From Saprospiraceae bacterium (GTDB lineage Bacteria > Bacteroidota > Bacteroidia > Chitinophagales > Saprospiraceae), in contig JAIXOO010000413.1 in assembly GCA_027486765.1 (NCBI GenBank), positions 1 to 54,698 on the forward strand: DNA of 54,698 nucleotides, in the 5' to 3' direction. The notes under the pieces are model-generated. The model saw only the letters and a list, made by a program, of their open reading frames with translations. It was not told where the DNA came from and did not search any database. Position numbers and translations under genes: made by a program. Shown piece by piece: positions 1-9,540 of this stretch (within the stretch, counting starts at the first letter, position 1; every line of letters starts with the position of its first letter).

Positions 1-980
1 CCAACACTGGTAACCGAGGAAGCATCATTGCTATAGCTGCGTACCATTTGGCCTTGCAGATCATACAAAAGAGCTGCTTTATTGGTGGGTGCTACCAGTA
101 GCCCCTGACTATCGGGCATAAATACCAACTCATTAATTCTATCCGTTTGGAATTTTTTCAGCAGATTACCCTGGCTGTCCCAGAGGTAAAGCTGGCCTTC
201 GTCTGGCCCTGCACTGGCCAGGTATTTTCCATCCGGCGAGAAGGCTACGCTGCGCACCTGGCTTTGCTGCGGGCCCATTTTTTTGAGGATTTTTTCATTT
301 TGCCAATCCCAAAGCAGTACCATTTTGTCATGTGCTCCCGACAGGAGCTGCTGCCCGTCGGGTGAAAAAGCTAGCCCTTCAATGCTTTGTTGGTTATGCC
401 CATCCAGGTTTTTTAGCAATTTCCCCGCTTTGTCAAACACCCGAATGATCCCGGCTGCATCACAACTGGCAATGTATTGCCCATCTTTGGAACAAATCAC
501 CTGGTTGATTTTCTGATTTCCTGCTTTGATGATATGATGGAGGGTGCCCTTAAAGTCATGGATACGGATATCGCCAAAGAAAGTTCCTGCATAAAGGAAT
601 TGATGATCGGCTGAAAAACAGGCATTGGTGATTCCAACGTCTTTAATATGTTTTAGTTCCTTGCCTTGGATATCCCAAAGACGTAGACTAAAGTTAACTG
701 ATTCAACAGTCAAAATGTGTTTACCGTCTTCAGAAATCTCTGCATCAGAGACGTCACTTTCGTGTCCTTCAAGTATTTTCAGCAACTTGCCAGAGGCCGA
801 CCATAAAAGAACGGTATTGTCGAGGTATCCAGCAGCGCTGAGTACATAAGCCCCATCAGGAGAAACCGCCAGAGCCCGGACATAGGTGGCGTGGCTCATT
901 GGTGGCATCAATTGAGGTTTTTGAGCCTCTAGCAACAACGCTGACCCACAAAAGATGAGTAAGAACAGCCATTTTCTCAT
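1..980 (-). CDS. WD40 repeat protein, exported, C-terminus cut by window edge
   Basis: The frame reads leftwards from ATG at 980 and is still open at position 1, so about 326 N-terminal residues are visible. It begins with a signal peptide (MRKWLFLLIFCGSALLLEAQ), so the protein should be exported. The rest is a run of WD40-type units: repeated AVSPDG, AFSPDG and LLWD/LRLWD stretches, such as SPDGKYLASAGPD followed by LYLWD. This predicts a beta-propeller that binds a partner or ligand; no catalytic domain is visible in this part. In Bacteroidota such propellers are often fused to caspase or other enzymatic domains at the far end, which cannot be checked here. The next gene upstream, the giant sensor at 1115-6007, is on the same strand with a gap of about 130 bases. 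Confidence 0.85.
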   Translation of the reverse strand, partial: MRKWLFLLIFCGSALLLEAQKPQLMPPMSHATYVRALAVSPDGAYVLSAAGYLDNTVLLWSASGKLLKILEGHESDVSDAEISEDGKHILTVESVNFSLRLWDIQGKELKHIKDVGITNACFSADHQFLYAGTFFGDIRIHDFKGTLHHIIKAGNQKINQVICSKDGQYIASCDAAGIIRVFDKAGKLLKNLDGHNQQSIEGLAFSPDGQQLLSGAHDKMVLLWDWQNEKILKKMGPQQSQVRSVAFSPDGKYLASAGPDEGQLYLWDSQGNLLKKFQTDRINELVFMPDSQGLLVAPTNKAALLYDLQGQMVRSYSNDASSVTSV

Positions 981-1114
981 AATAATCAAAAGGACTTAGG
1001 TGTGTTTGAAATACGATATGGTTGTGGGAAGGAAATTTTCGTTCCTTAATTTAGGATGTTTAGGTGAACAATGGAAATTTTTTTTTGAAAGAAAAATAGC
1101 AAGTTGAGCGCAGC

Positions 1115-4100
1115 CTATTTTTCCTTCATCGTTTCTACTCCTATCCAGTCCTCAGCAACCCCATTGCTGGCAAAATCCCTGGCTTTTGTCAAAAACAACT
1201 TTGATTGAGCATCGAAGGGATTGACGGCAATAATTGCTTCAAAGGACTTGATGGCTTCCTCAAATGATTTTTGGAAATAATGGTTCATCCCTTGCTCAAA
1301 GCGCAGCAGGTTCTCTTTTTTGGACAAAAACAAGGTTGGTTCGTCGGCATCAAAACACTCAAAAATCCCGAGTGAAGCCTGCTTGCCTTTAACTTGTACG
1401 CGCCCCAGATGGCGCACATTGAATTCCTCCGGCTGCTGGATTAAATTCAGGCAAGCCTCACTCAACAAGATGCGGCTGCCATAAAATTTGGTCAACCCTT
1501 CCATTCGGGAAGCGGTGTTTACAGTGTCCGAAACCGTGGCTGCGTCCATTCGTTTTTGATCGCCGATGATGCCCATGATTAACGAGCCAGTATGCAAGCC
1601 AATACCTACCTCAATTGTTTTGCGGCCTTTGGCCTGGCGTTGCACGTTGTATTGGCTCAATTCATGCTGTAAATCGATGGCAGTACGTAAGGCATTTTCA
1701 GGTTTTCCAGGAAAAATGGCCATGATTCCGTCACCCAGGTATTGATTGATGAAGCCCTGGTGTTTTTGAATGAGTGGCCCGATCCGTTGGTTATAAGCAG
1801 AAACAAATTTAAAATTTTCCTCTGGCGTCATTGCTTCTGAAAGCCCAGTATAATCGCGAATATCGGCAAACAATACCGTCACCACTTGCTCCACATGATC
1901 ACCCAAACGTACATTCATGATGCTCTCATGCCCCAACGCACGGATGAACTCATTGGGGACGAAACGGTTGGTAGCCGCATTGATGCGGTGTAGGTTTAGG
2001 TGGGTATTGAGGCGGGCCAGGAATTCGTCTTTGGAAAAGGGTTTGGCGATGTAGTCGTTGGCGCCGGTATTTAAGCCTAAGATCAGGTCATGCACCTGGT
2101 TTTTGGCAGTAATCATGATAACCGGTAATTCGTTGGGCAGGTATTTTTCCCGGATTTTTTGACACACCTCATAGCCCGACATTCGGGGCATCATCACATC
2201 AAGCAACACCAAATCCGGGGTGTCATCCTGCTCCAAAAAGGACAAGGCTTCTTCGCCACTCATGACTTGAGTCAGGCGGTAAACGTCTTTGTTTAAGTAA
2301 TTTTTCAATACCTGTTGATTGATGGCCTCATCATCTACCACCAGGATGTGTACTTTTTCTATTTCTTCCTTGCTGAGTACAGTTCTAGGTGGCACCTGCA
2401 ATGCGGGTTGGTTCCAACTCAATTGGGCCAAATTGGAAAGTTTTTGATCAACTGAGGGCGCGGCCTTTTTGGAAGCCTGCTCCATCGTGAGTGGTAGTGA
2501 AAGAAAGAAAGTAGAGCCTTTGCCTACCTCTGATTCCAGCCACATTTGTCCTCCATGCAATTCGACCAGTTTTTTGGAAATGGAAAGACCTAAGCCTGTT
2601 CCGGCAAAATTGCGTACCATGGAGCCATCACCCTGTTCAAAGGCATGAAAGATGGAGTCACGTTTGTCGATAGGCACCCCAATTCCAGTATCTTCTACAC
2701 TTAATATTATTTCATCAGGTCGGTCGGGGGGGACCTTTGCAAAAATTTTGATGTGGCCTTTTTCAGTAAATTTAATGGCATTGCCCACCAGGTTGTACAA
2801 AATTTGCTGCACCCGATTTTCATCTGCAAGTACGGAGGGCAGGTCTTTGGGTATCGCATTGATGAGTTGCAGGTTTTTACCCTGTGTCAAGGGAGCCAGA
2901 CTACGCAACAACACATCCGTCAGCGCATATAAATTGAGGGGCACAACGGCCAGTTCAATTTCCTGGTTCTTGATTTTAGAAAAATCGAGAATATCGTTGA
3001 CCAGGCTATTGAGGCGGCGACTGGAAGAAATAACCATGTTCAGGTCTTCCTTTTGGTCTTCATCATTTACCCGTTCCAGCAAGGACTCCGAAAGCCCAAT
3101 GATGCCCTGAAGGGGAGTACGCAATTCGTGCGAAGTATTGGCCAAAAACTGATCTTTGAGCGCATCTACCCGCCGCAGTTGCTCGTTGATTTGTTGTTCC
3201 TGCTCGGTTTTTTGCCGCTCCAGTTGCAATTGCTGCTGCTGTCGTAGTTTTTCCTGGCGGCGGAACCACCATAAAATGCCCAATACAACCAGCGCGTAAA
3301 AAGTATACATCCAACCTGTGCGCCACCAGGGTGGGCGTATAACAAAAGAGTAGGCCAGGTCATTGCTCCAGAGCCCCATGCTACTCATTGCCCTGGCACG
3401 CAGGACATAGATTCCGGGGGCGAGGTTAGCGTATGAAACTTCATTTTTGGTGCTCAAACTGGTCCAGGTTGTTTCCAATCCGTCCAATTTGTATTGGTAT
3501 TTTATCTTTTCGGGTTGCTGTTGGGATCTGGCGACCAGCCGAAAATTCAGGTTGTTGTTGAAATAGGTTAAGCTCAGGTTTTGTGGCAACTGGTTCCAGG
3601 CCGATAGGCTGGAAAAGTGAAAATCACTCACCTTGACCCCATTGCCCAGATAAAAAGTACTATCCTGGTGTCCCTCCAAGGCAGACCAGGGAATCCGCTC
3701 GTTGTAGATGGATATATCCAGCAAACTGAGCTGGGGTTTGACAGAATTTTCTTTTTCTTTACTGGGGTGGTAAATGCTCAGGCGGTCATTGGTCCCGATG
3801 TAGATGTCGCCATTTTTAGCTTCATATAGGCTATTGCGCCAGCAACCGACCCCCAAAAAACCATCTTCGTAACTGTAGTTTTTAAATAAGCTACTTGATG
3901 CAGAAAGGGAATACGCTGCTGTTTTTTTCTTGATCTCATTTTGGATTGCCAGACTCATTTTGGAAAGGCCAAAGCGAGTACCTATCCACAGATTGCCTTT
4001 TTTATCTTGCAGCAAAGAAAGGATTGCATCATTACTAAGGCCTTCTTTTTCTGTAAAATGGGTGAAATATTGCCCATCAAAGCGGTTTAGCCCAGCACCC

Positions 4101-6007
4101 AAGGTGCCAAACCATAAATTTCCTTGCTTGTCGCACAAAATGGAGGTAACGTCGTTGTTACTAAGCCCATTTTCAGTACGGTAATGAGAAAATTGGTGGC
4201 CATCAAACCGAGAAACACCACCACCGAGGGTACCAAACCAGATATTACCTTTATGGTCTTCTTGTATTGAAAAAACAGTGTTGCTGCTGAGCCCCTGGGC
4301 CTCCTGGTAATGGGTAAAAGATTGACCATCAAATTTGCTTGCTCCTCCATCACGGGTACCGAACCAAAGGTTGCCTTTAGTATCCACGAGCATGCACAAT
4401 ACGTTGTTGCTGGTAAGGCCACTGTTTGCAGCATTAAAATTGTGGAAATATTGCCCATCAAATTTGGAAATACCATTCCCATTGGTTGCCAACCACATGT
4501 TTCCTTCCTTGTCTTTAACCACCGCATATAAGAAGAAATTGCTCAGCCCCTGTTGTTCGGTGTAATGGGTAAAAGTACGTCCATCATATCGATTGAGCCC
4601 CCCTCCCGATGTTGCCAGCCACATCTGTTTTTCCTGGCCCTCAAGGATGCCAAAGACATTGTTGTCGCTCAAACCTTCTTTTGTTGTTACATGGGTGAAG
4701 GTATTGCCACTAAATTTAGACAGGCCACCGCCATCTGTTCCTAACCAAATGCTGCCACTTTTGTCGGCTGAAATGGCTAAAATAGAATTATTGATTAAGC
4801 CACTTGTTTCGGTAAAATTGATAAAATTCAAGCCATCGTATTTAATGGCCCCACTGCCCAAGGTGCCGAACCAAATGTCTCCATTTTTCATTGTTGTGAT
4901 GCAAGAAACAGGCTCATGGATAAATGGCAGTGAGGGAGGGTAAGTATAAAAAGTTCCCCTTGAGTACTTTATCGGTCCGAGGGAGGTTCCCATCCAGATG
5001 CTTCCTTGATTATCGAGGGCCAGGCTAGATACATCGTTGTGCAAAAGTCCATCCTGCTGCGTGTATAAGGTGAAGGTATGCCCATCAAATTTTGACACTC
5101 CCGCACCAATGGTACTGAACCAAAGATTCCCCTTTTTATCATCCAGGATTGCGGTGACATTGTTGCTCCCTAGGCCCTGCTTTTCGCTATACTGTGTAAA
5201 ATGTTTTCCGTCAAACTTGCACGCACCCTGGTCGCTGGTAGCTATCCAGATGTTTCCTTTTTGGTCTTCAATCAAGGCACTGATACTGTTGATTATAAAA
5301 TCATTTTCTTCAGTATAATGAATAAATTGATGCCCATCATACTGATTCAACCCTGCATCCAAGGTGCCAAACCATAAGTTTCCGCTTTTATCTTCTATAA
5401 CACAGGTAATAAAATTACTACTAAGTCCTTCTTTTTCAGTGTAATGGGTAAAATATTTGCCGTCGTACTTACACACCCCTCCACCCAAACTACCAAACCA
5501 CAAATTTCCCTTGGCATCCTGAGTAACACAAGTAATCACATTGTGTTTCAAACCTTGTAGTTTCCCAAATGAACTGAAACTGTAGGGGTTTGGGTCCTTA
5601 GTGGCAGGATCTTTTGCCTGAACAATTTCGGGAATACCAACAGGAATGCGCTGCTCTTTGGCCAGGAAGAATTTAGCTTTGGCAAAAGTGCCCTTGCCAG
5701 GTTCATTTTGGGTTAAGCCGGCAGTGTTGACCGAAATAGATTGGGCCTTTGGGGCTGGAAACACATTGAGCTTACTAGGCAATATTTGAGGTGTACCTGC
5801 TTTTATCTTAGTAACTGCCTGAAAATTTACCTTTATCCGGATTGGTGCCTGAACCGAATCAGCAGGAACCCGATACGCTTGAGCTTTTACCTTGCTTAAA
5901 TGGTGCTCTGGAGCAGCTTCCGTACTTGTCTCCATAGTGCAGCCCCAGATCCCCCAAAGGATGATCATGCTGCCAAACAGTGGTAGGAAGTTCGTATTCA
6001 AACGCAT
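1115..6007 (-). CDS. Hybrid two-component sensor: propeller, histidine kinase, receiver, class III cyclase
   Basis: About 1630 residues counted from ATG 6007. A TTG (6043) and an ATG (6031) lie further upstream in frame, but a promoter motif at 6041-6071 argues against them. Order: export signal ending in a lipobox-like IWGC; 13 Reg_prop units of about 41 residues (residues 140-690, each with GN-(L/I/M)-W); a Y_Y_Y-type domain; one membrane helix near 893-915; a coiled coil; HisKA with His960 in ANTSHELRTP; HATPase_c with N, G1 (DTGIG) and G2 (GTGLGLS) boxes; a receiver with Asp1270 in LLDVMMP; a class III nucleotidyl cyclase with metal-binding Asp1382 (LFADIRD) and Asp1426 (YLGDGIM); and a TPR-like tail. 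The propeller should sense a periplasmic ligand and the output is probably a cyclic nucleotide instead of DNA binding. By manual alignment the purine-selecting lysine is Gln1422, so the product (cAMP, cGMP or none) is uncertain. Confidence 0.93.
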   Translation of the reverse strand: MRLNTNFLPLFGSMIILWGIWGCTMETSTEAAPEHHLSKVKAQAYRVPADSVQAPIRIKVNFQAVTKIKAGTPQILPSKLNVFPAPKAQSISVNTAGLTQNEPGKGTFAKAKFFLAKEQRIPVGIPEIVQAKDPATKDPNPYSFSSFGKLQGLKHNVITCVTQDAKGNLWFGSLGGGVCKYDGKYFTHYTEKEGLSSNFITCVIEDKSGNLWFGTLDAGLNQYDGHQFIHYTEENDFIINSISALIEDQKGNIWIATSDQGACKFDGKHFTQYSEKQGLGSNNVTAILDDKKGNLWFSTIGAGVSKFDGHTFTLYTQQDGLLHNDVSSLALDNQGSIWMGTSLGPIKYSRGTFYTYPPSLPFIHEPVSCITTMKNGDIWFGTLGSGAIKYDGLNFINFTETSGLINNSILAISADKSGSIWLGTDGGGLSKFSGNTFTHVTTKEGLSDNNVFGILEGQEKQMWLATSGGGLNRYDGRTFTHYTEQQGLSNFFLYAVVKDKEGNMWLATNGNGISKFDGQYFHNFNAANSGLTSNNVLCMLVDTKGNLWFGTRDGGASKFDGQSFTHYQEAQGLSSNTVFSIQEDHKGNIWFGTLGGGVSRFDGHQFSHYRTENGLSNNDVTSILCDKQGNLWFGTLGAGLNRFDGQYFTHFTEKEGLSNDAILSLLQDKKGNLWIGTRFGLSKMSLAIQNEIKKKTAAYSLSASSSLFKNYSYEDGFLGVGCWRNSLYEAKNGDIYIGTNDRLSIYHPSKEKENSVKPQLSLLDISIYNERIPWSALEGHQDSTFYLGNGVKVSDFHFSSLSAWNQLPQNLSLTYFNNNLNFRLVARSQQQPEKIKYQYKLDGLETTWTSLSTKNEVSYANLAPGIYVLRARAMSSMGLWSNDLAYSFVIRPPWWRTGWMYTFYALVVLGILWWFRRQEKLRQQQQLQLERQKTEQEQQINEQLRRVDALKDQFLANTSHELRTPLQGIIGLSESLLERVNDEDQKEDLNMVISSSRRLNSLVNDILDFSKIKNQEIELAVVPLNLYALTDVLLRSLAPLTQGKNLQLINAIPKDLPSVLADENRVQQILYNLVGNAIKFTEKGHIKIFAKVPPDRPDEIILSVEDTGIGVPIDKRDSIFHAFEQGDGSMVRNFAGTGLGLSISKKLVELHGGQMWLESEVGKGSTFFLSLPLTMEQASKKAAPSVDQKLSNLAQLSWNQPALQVPPRTVLSKEEIEKVHILVVDDEAINQQVLKNYLNKDVYRLTQVMSGEEALSFLEQDDTPDLVLLDVMMPRMSGYEVCQKIREKYLPNELPVIMITAKNQVHDLILGLNTGANDYIAKPFSKDEFLARLNTHLNLHRINAATNRFVPNEFIRALGHESIMNVRLGDHVEQVVTVLFADIRDYTGLSEAMTPEENFKFVSAYNQRIGPLIQKHQGFINQYLGDGIMAIFPGKPENALRTAIDLQHELSQYNVQRQAKGRKTIEVGIGLHTGSLIMGIIGDQKRMDAATVSDTVNTASRMEGLTKFYGSRILLSEACLNLIQQPEEFNVRHLGRVQVKGKQASLGIFECFDADEPTLFLSKKENLLRFEQGMNHYFQKSFEEAIKSFEAIIAVNPFDAQSKLFLTKARDFASNGVAEDWIGVETMKEK

Positions 6008-6040
6008 ACAATAACAGAGTAGATTCCTCATCGATTGAAG

Positions 6041-6071
6041 CAAATCTACTCAATATTATTTGATTCTCAAA
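6041..6071 (-). promoter_or_regulatory. Bacteroidota-type promoter for the hybrid sensor
   Basis: On the minus strand TTTG (6071-6068) is followed after 19 bases by TAGATTTG (6048-6041), a full match to the Bacteroidota -33/-7 consensus TTTG/TAnnTTTG. Transcription would start near 6035. That excludes the TTG at 6043, leaves almost no leader for the ATG at 6031, and favours the ATG at 6007. Confidence 0.6.
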
Positions 6072-6241
6072 CCCAGTATGGGTGGTCGTTTTCAGCGCTT
6101 GTTTGTCTTTTTACCTTACACCGTGGAATTCCTTTTACCGTCATCCCTTGTACCGAAATTTCAAAATCGCCTGCTTTAAGGCTCAAAATAAACAACCTCG
6201 TTGAACTATGAGCCTTCGTATATTCGTGGCAAAATATATTA

Positions 6242-7405
6242 CTACGCCTTTAAATACCCGGCTCGCCAAATCCACACACAGCCCATCAAAACCACTACCC
6301 CCAGCGCCATCTGCAAACTAAACGCCTTAGCAATGAAACCAATCACGGCGGGGCCACCCAAAAATCCGATCATCGCAAAAGTATTCATCGTGGCCAAACC
6401 CGCACCCGGAGCCATGCCTGGCACTTTGGCGGCGGCACTATATAAGACTGGTGCGCCCAAGGAGACGCCAGCTCCCACCATGGCAAAACCGAGCAAAGTA
6501 GTAGGCGCATAAGGCAACAAAATGGCCAGCAATAAACCACTTGTGGCAATGATTCCACCTACCCTCAATACCGGACCACCCCCATAATTTTTCAGGATGG
6601 CGTCACCTGTAAAACGAGTCATTGCCATAAAAAAGGCGTAGGCTGCAAAGCCCCAACCCCACAAGGTTGCTGGTGCTTTTACAACTTCCCGCATGTATAC
6701 CGCCGACCAATCGGCCATAGTCCCTTCGGTGAGGTTGGTACACAAACTAATGGCAATCAAGCCCCACAAAGCCGCACTGGGCATTTTGAACTTGGGCCTT
6801 TGACCATTGCTTTTGCTCGCCGTTACTTCGTTGGGCACTCGCTGAAAAGCCTGGTAAATCAACAGTGTTGACAAGAGCAGAACCGAACCAATCAACATCA
6901 CATGGGTGACCGGGTGTACTCCCATTCCTACCGCAGTAGCGCCGATAGCAGCACCAAACATGGCTCCACTCGACCACAATGCATGACAGGTCGCCATGAT
7001 GCGGATGCCCTCTGTATTTTCAAGCGTGGTAGCCGCCGTATTCATCGACACATTGGTGGCAGAAAAAGTCGTACCAAGCAAGGTCAATGCTACTGCTGTC
7101 AACCATGGGTTGGGCATTAAAAAAGGAATTACAAAGAACATAGAACCCAAAGTACGGGCCAACAAGGTAGTTCTAACCGTACCCAAACGATGCAAAATAC
7201 TCACCGAAATAGGGTTCATAATGGTACTACCGATAGGCAGTGCCAGCAACAACAAGCCCAATTGGGCTTCATCCAGTTGAAATTTCTGCTTGATGAAGGG
7301 AATCATCGCCGACCAGGTACCAAACAATAAACCTTGCATGGCGAAAACCAAACCGATGGCTCGGCTGGTACTGTGGTTGAAAAAGAGACGTAAGTGCGCA
7401 GTCAT
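6242..7405 (-). CDS. MFS transporter
   Basis: A 387-residue protein with about 12 hydrophobic helices, reading MTAHLRLFFNHSTSRAIGLV at its start and then QGLLFGTWSAMIPFIKQKF. The family is secondary transport in the inner membrane; the substrate cannot be read from sequence, though the layout resembles YbjJ/fucose-permease-like MFS proteins. An in-frame ATG 69 bases further upstream would add about 23 residues, but these would be translated from the heptamer-repeat arm at 7406-7504 (FFIVYFSLVFIFHFSFFIF), so I use ATG 7405. The start codon directly abuts that repeat arm. Downstream lies the intergenic region and promoter of the giant sensor gene. Confidence 0.88.
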   Translation of the reverse strand: MTAHLRLFFNHSTSRAIGLVFAMQGLLFGTWSAMIPFIKQKFQLDEAQLGLLLLALPIGSTIMNPISVSILHRLGTVRTTLLARTLGSMFFVIPFLMPNPWLTAVALTLLGTTFSATNVSMNTAATTLENTEGIRIMATCHALWSSGAMFGAAIGATAVGMGVHPVTHVMLIGSVLLLSTLLIYQAFQRVPNEVTASKSNGQRPKFKMPSAALWGLIAISLCTNLTEGTMADWSAVYMREVVKAPATLWGWGFAAYAFFMAMTRFTGDAILKNYGGGPVLRVGGIIATSGLLLAILLPYAPTTLLGFAMVGAGVSLGAPVLYSAAAKVPGMAPGAGLATMNTFAMIGFLGGPAVIGFIAKAFSLQMALGVVVLMGCVWIWRAGYLKA

Positions 7406-7504
7406 AAAAATGAAAAATGAAAAATGAAAAATGAAAACAAGTGAGAAGTAAACAATGAAAAAATTGGCTGCCATTTTTCATTGTTCATTTTTCACTTTTC
7501 ATTT
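7406..7504. repeat. Word-iterated inverted repeat I (heptamer arms)
   Basis: The left arm has repeated AAAAATG heptamers and then a degenerate stretch. The right arm is the complement (TTTTTCATTGTTCATTTTTC). A remnant of the shared core, GGCTGCC, lies at the centre (7465-7472). The left arm touches the ATG of the MFS gene. The remaining gap to 7691 contains no gene; a TATCTTTC at 7634-7641 is one base off the promoter -7 consensus but has no well-placed -33 partner. Confidence 0.75.
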
Positions 7505-7691
7505 ACAAAGTTACGCAAGCTTCCTATACTCCCTCCACTCCTTTATTGACCGCTTTCGACGCTGTATTGATCTTCTTGCTCTTTTGGTCGAAATTTTTCT
7601 TAAAAAAAAGTTATACCTTGAAAAACAAAGCAATATCTTTCTGCTGTTTGGCGTCAGCCTGATGATTCCAGCTCATTAAAACCGCTACACT

Positions 7692-9017
7692 ATGAGACAA
7701 CAATGCTTAACACGGGCATTAACCATTTTGGCAGTATTGTGCTTTGCTGCCCATTTACTACCTGCACAAGACCTGTTTGAGATCAAGTTTACCGACAAAG
7801 CAAACGTCAAGTACAAGGGACTCTTGGTTATTTTTAACGACAGCAAAATGTACATGCGCGTGGCCTACAACGCTGAAAACATGTACAAAGTAGTGAACGT
7901 AGACTACAAATCTGAACATGGCAAAACGGATGGTAGCGAGTACCTGGTACTGCTGGGCTCCAATCCAAAATTCATCACCGCTGCTGGCCAGTACGGCTAC
8001 AACCCGGATCACATCATCTTTTTGGAAAACCAGGAAAAACCTTACCTGACCGACAATCCCGATGACACCTCGAAACTACTGCACGCCGATTCCTTCAAAG
8101 CACTGACGAAACAAGAAATCAACGATGCTTATCTGCGCGAGTTTTATTCCTCCACGGAATCGGATTACCTGGCTTTGCGCAAGATGTTTGGCATGGATTT
8201 AAGTACCCTGAAACTCAAGCCCAATGTCAACACCAATACCAATACAGCCGGGACTACCATGCACCTCATTATCGCCGCCAATACCAACATTGGGGACATC
8301 GGCATGAGTTGCACCCGGGATCAATCTTCCTTAACTGCCGAGTTTAAAGGTATTGCTTCATCACTGGGCATCAGCTACAAACAGTACCTGATTAACGGCG
8401 ATAACTTCACCAAAGCTGCAGTGCAGAATACATTGAATGGGCTGTATCCTGGAACCAACGACATCGTGATTTTTGTTTATCGTGGCCATGGTTTCCGCTG
8501 GAATGACCAGCAAGGCGCCTGGCCCCAACTGGACATGCGTAGTTCGCCTTACACCCGAATTGGAGACAACACTGCCCTAGATCTGGATTATGTATTCAAA
8601 ACCATCAAGGGCAAAGGTGGCCGTTTGAACATCGTATTGGGAGACTGTTGCAACTCGACCATCGACATGCCTAGCCCTCTTACGGGGAGTGAATTCCTGG
8701 CCATGCAAGCCAACAACAATTACAACGATGACAAATTGCGGGCCCTCTTTATGAACACCAAGGGCAACCTTCTGGCTACCGCAGCAAGCCCCGGCGAAGT
8801 GTCTTGGGCCAATAACGCCAATGGCGGCTTTTTTACAGTGAGCTTTTTGCAGTCCCTACGGGAGGAAATCAGCTACCTGCGCGATGATGCCGCTGACTGG
8901 CGTGATTTGATCAACAACACCGTAACTGGCGCACGCAGAAAATCTTCCACCGGCGTGTGCAGCAACTGTACCTTGCAAAACGGAATTTATCATTACGACG
9001 TTACGCCGAAAAACTAA
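7692..9017 (+). CDS. Secreted caspase-fold (peptidase C14-like) protein
   Basis: A 441-residue protein with a signal peptide (MRQQCLTRALTILAVLCFAAHLLPAQ). Residues 27-190 form a region I do not recognise. A caspase-like domain follows (about 200-420): beta-strand IVIFVYRGHGF with catalytic His266 and LNIVLGDCCNS with Cys320 as the likely nucleophile, preceded by another cysteine. The family cleaves after Arg, Lys or Asp depending on subgroup; specificity cannot be told here. The signal peptide puts it in the periplasm or outside, which is unusual for metacaspase relatives but seen in Bacteroidota. The next gene starts 5 bases after this stop, so the two are probably translated together. Confidence 0.85.
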   Translation: MRQQCLTRALTILAVLCFAAHLLPAQDLFEIKFTDKANVKYKGLLVIFNDSKMYMRVAYNAENMYKVVNVDYKSEHGKTDGSEYLVLLGSNPKFITAAGQYGYNPDHIIFLENQEKPYLTDNPDDTSKLLHADSFKALTKQEINDAYLREFYSSTESDYLALRKMFGMDLSTLKLKPNVNTNTNTAGTTMHLIIAANTNIGDIGMSCTRDQSSLTAEFKGIASSLGISYKQYLINGDNFTKAAVQNTLNGLYPGTNDIVIFVYRGHGFRWNDQQGAWPQLDMRSSPYTRIGDNTALDLDYVFKTIKGKGGRLNIVLGDCCNSTIDMPSPLTGSEFLAMQANNNYNDDKLRALFMNTKGNLLATAASPGEVSWANNANGGFFTVSFLQSLREEISYLRDDAADWRDLINNTVTGARRKSSTGVCSNCTLQNGIYHYDVTPKN

Positions 9018-9022
9018 TTGTG

Positions 9023-9505
9023 ATGCCAAAACTACTCATGTGCTTGTTGAGTGTAGTCCTGCTGGGCAATAAATCCTGTAGCTCCAAAGCCTTAGGTGAC
9101 TTTGTGAACTTGTTAAAAACCTCGGACAAGGTAGAACTATTTGCCGTGGACGCCTTTCCAACGGCTGCCCAGGAACAAACCCTGGACGCCACTTACGTAG
9201 CCGATTACAAGGTGCTTGAGTTTATTCCAACGGATCCGGTTGAAGCAACATCCTTAACCCTTGCTGCGGTAGAAGTCAAAAATTTTGATCTGATCAATGT
9301 CAAAAATTGCCCCTTCATGGCCAAGTACGCGCTGCGTTTCAGCAAAGGAAAGGATCGGGTGACGATGGTGATCAGCTCTGCGCCTTGTGGAAAAGCAAGG
9401 ATGATTTTTGCTTCGGGTGCCAAAGAAAGGAACCTGGAGCTTACGCCGGAGAACAGTTTGGAGGCAGCCATTCAAAAGATTGTGAGTAAACCGCTGATTA
9501 AATAA
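9023..9505 (+). CDS. Hypothetical exported protein, partner of caspase-like gene
   Basis: A 160-residue protein starting at ATG 9023, five bases after the stop of the secreted caspase-like gene; a longer frame from 8957 would overlap that gene and lacks a signal. The N-terminus MPKLLMCLLSVVLLGNKSCSS is an export signal, with the cysteine in NKSC as a weak lipobox candidate. The body is a mixed alpha/beta sequence of about 130 residues with two further cysteines (NCPFMAKYALRF and SSAPCGKARMIF). I do not recognise the family. The tight spacing suggests it works with the caspase-like protein, for instance as inhibitor, substrate or anchor; that is inference from position only. Confidence 0.7.
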   Translation: MPKLLMCLLSVVLLGNKSCSSKALGDFVNLLKTSDKVELFAVDAFPTAAQEQTLDATYVADYKVLEFIPTDPVEATSLTLAAVEVKNFDLINVKNCPFMAKYALRFSKGKDRVTMVISSAPCGKARMIFASGAKERNLELTPENSLEAAIQKIVSKPLIK

Positions 9506-9516
9506 ACATCCGCTGC

Positions 9517-9540
9517 AGAGACGCACAGCCGTGCGTCTCT
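9517..9540. terminator. Hairpin between convergent genes, overlaps a stop codon
   Basis: AGAGACGCAC, a four-base loop AGCC, then GTGCGTCTCT: a perfect 10-bp stem. It lies 11 bases after the + strand stop at 9505, and it overlaps the TAG stop (9539-9541) of the minus-strand gene. It could end transcription from both sides, or be a short REP-type element, since the stop codon is formed by its edge. Confidence 0.6.

Noticed and set aside
6008-6043. Earlier TTG (6043) or ATG (6031) starts for the hybrid sensor
   Set aside because: A full consensus promoter overlaps them, so they would lie upstream of, or within a few bases of, the transcript start.
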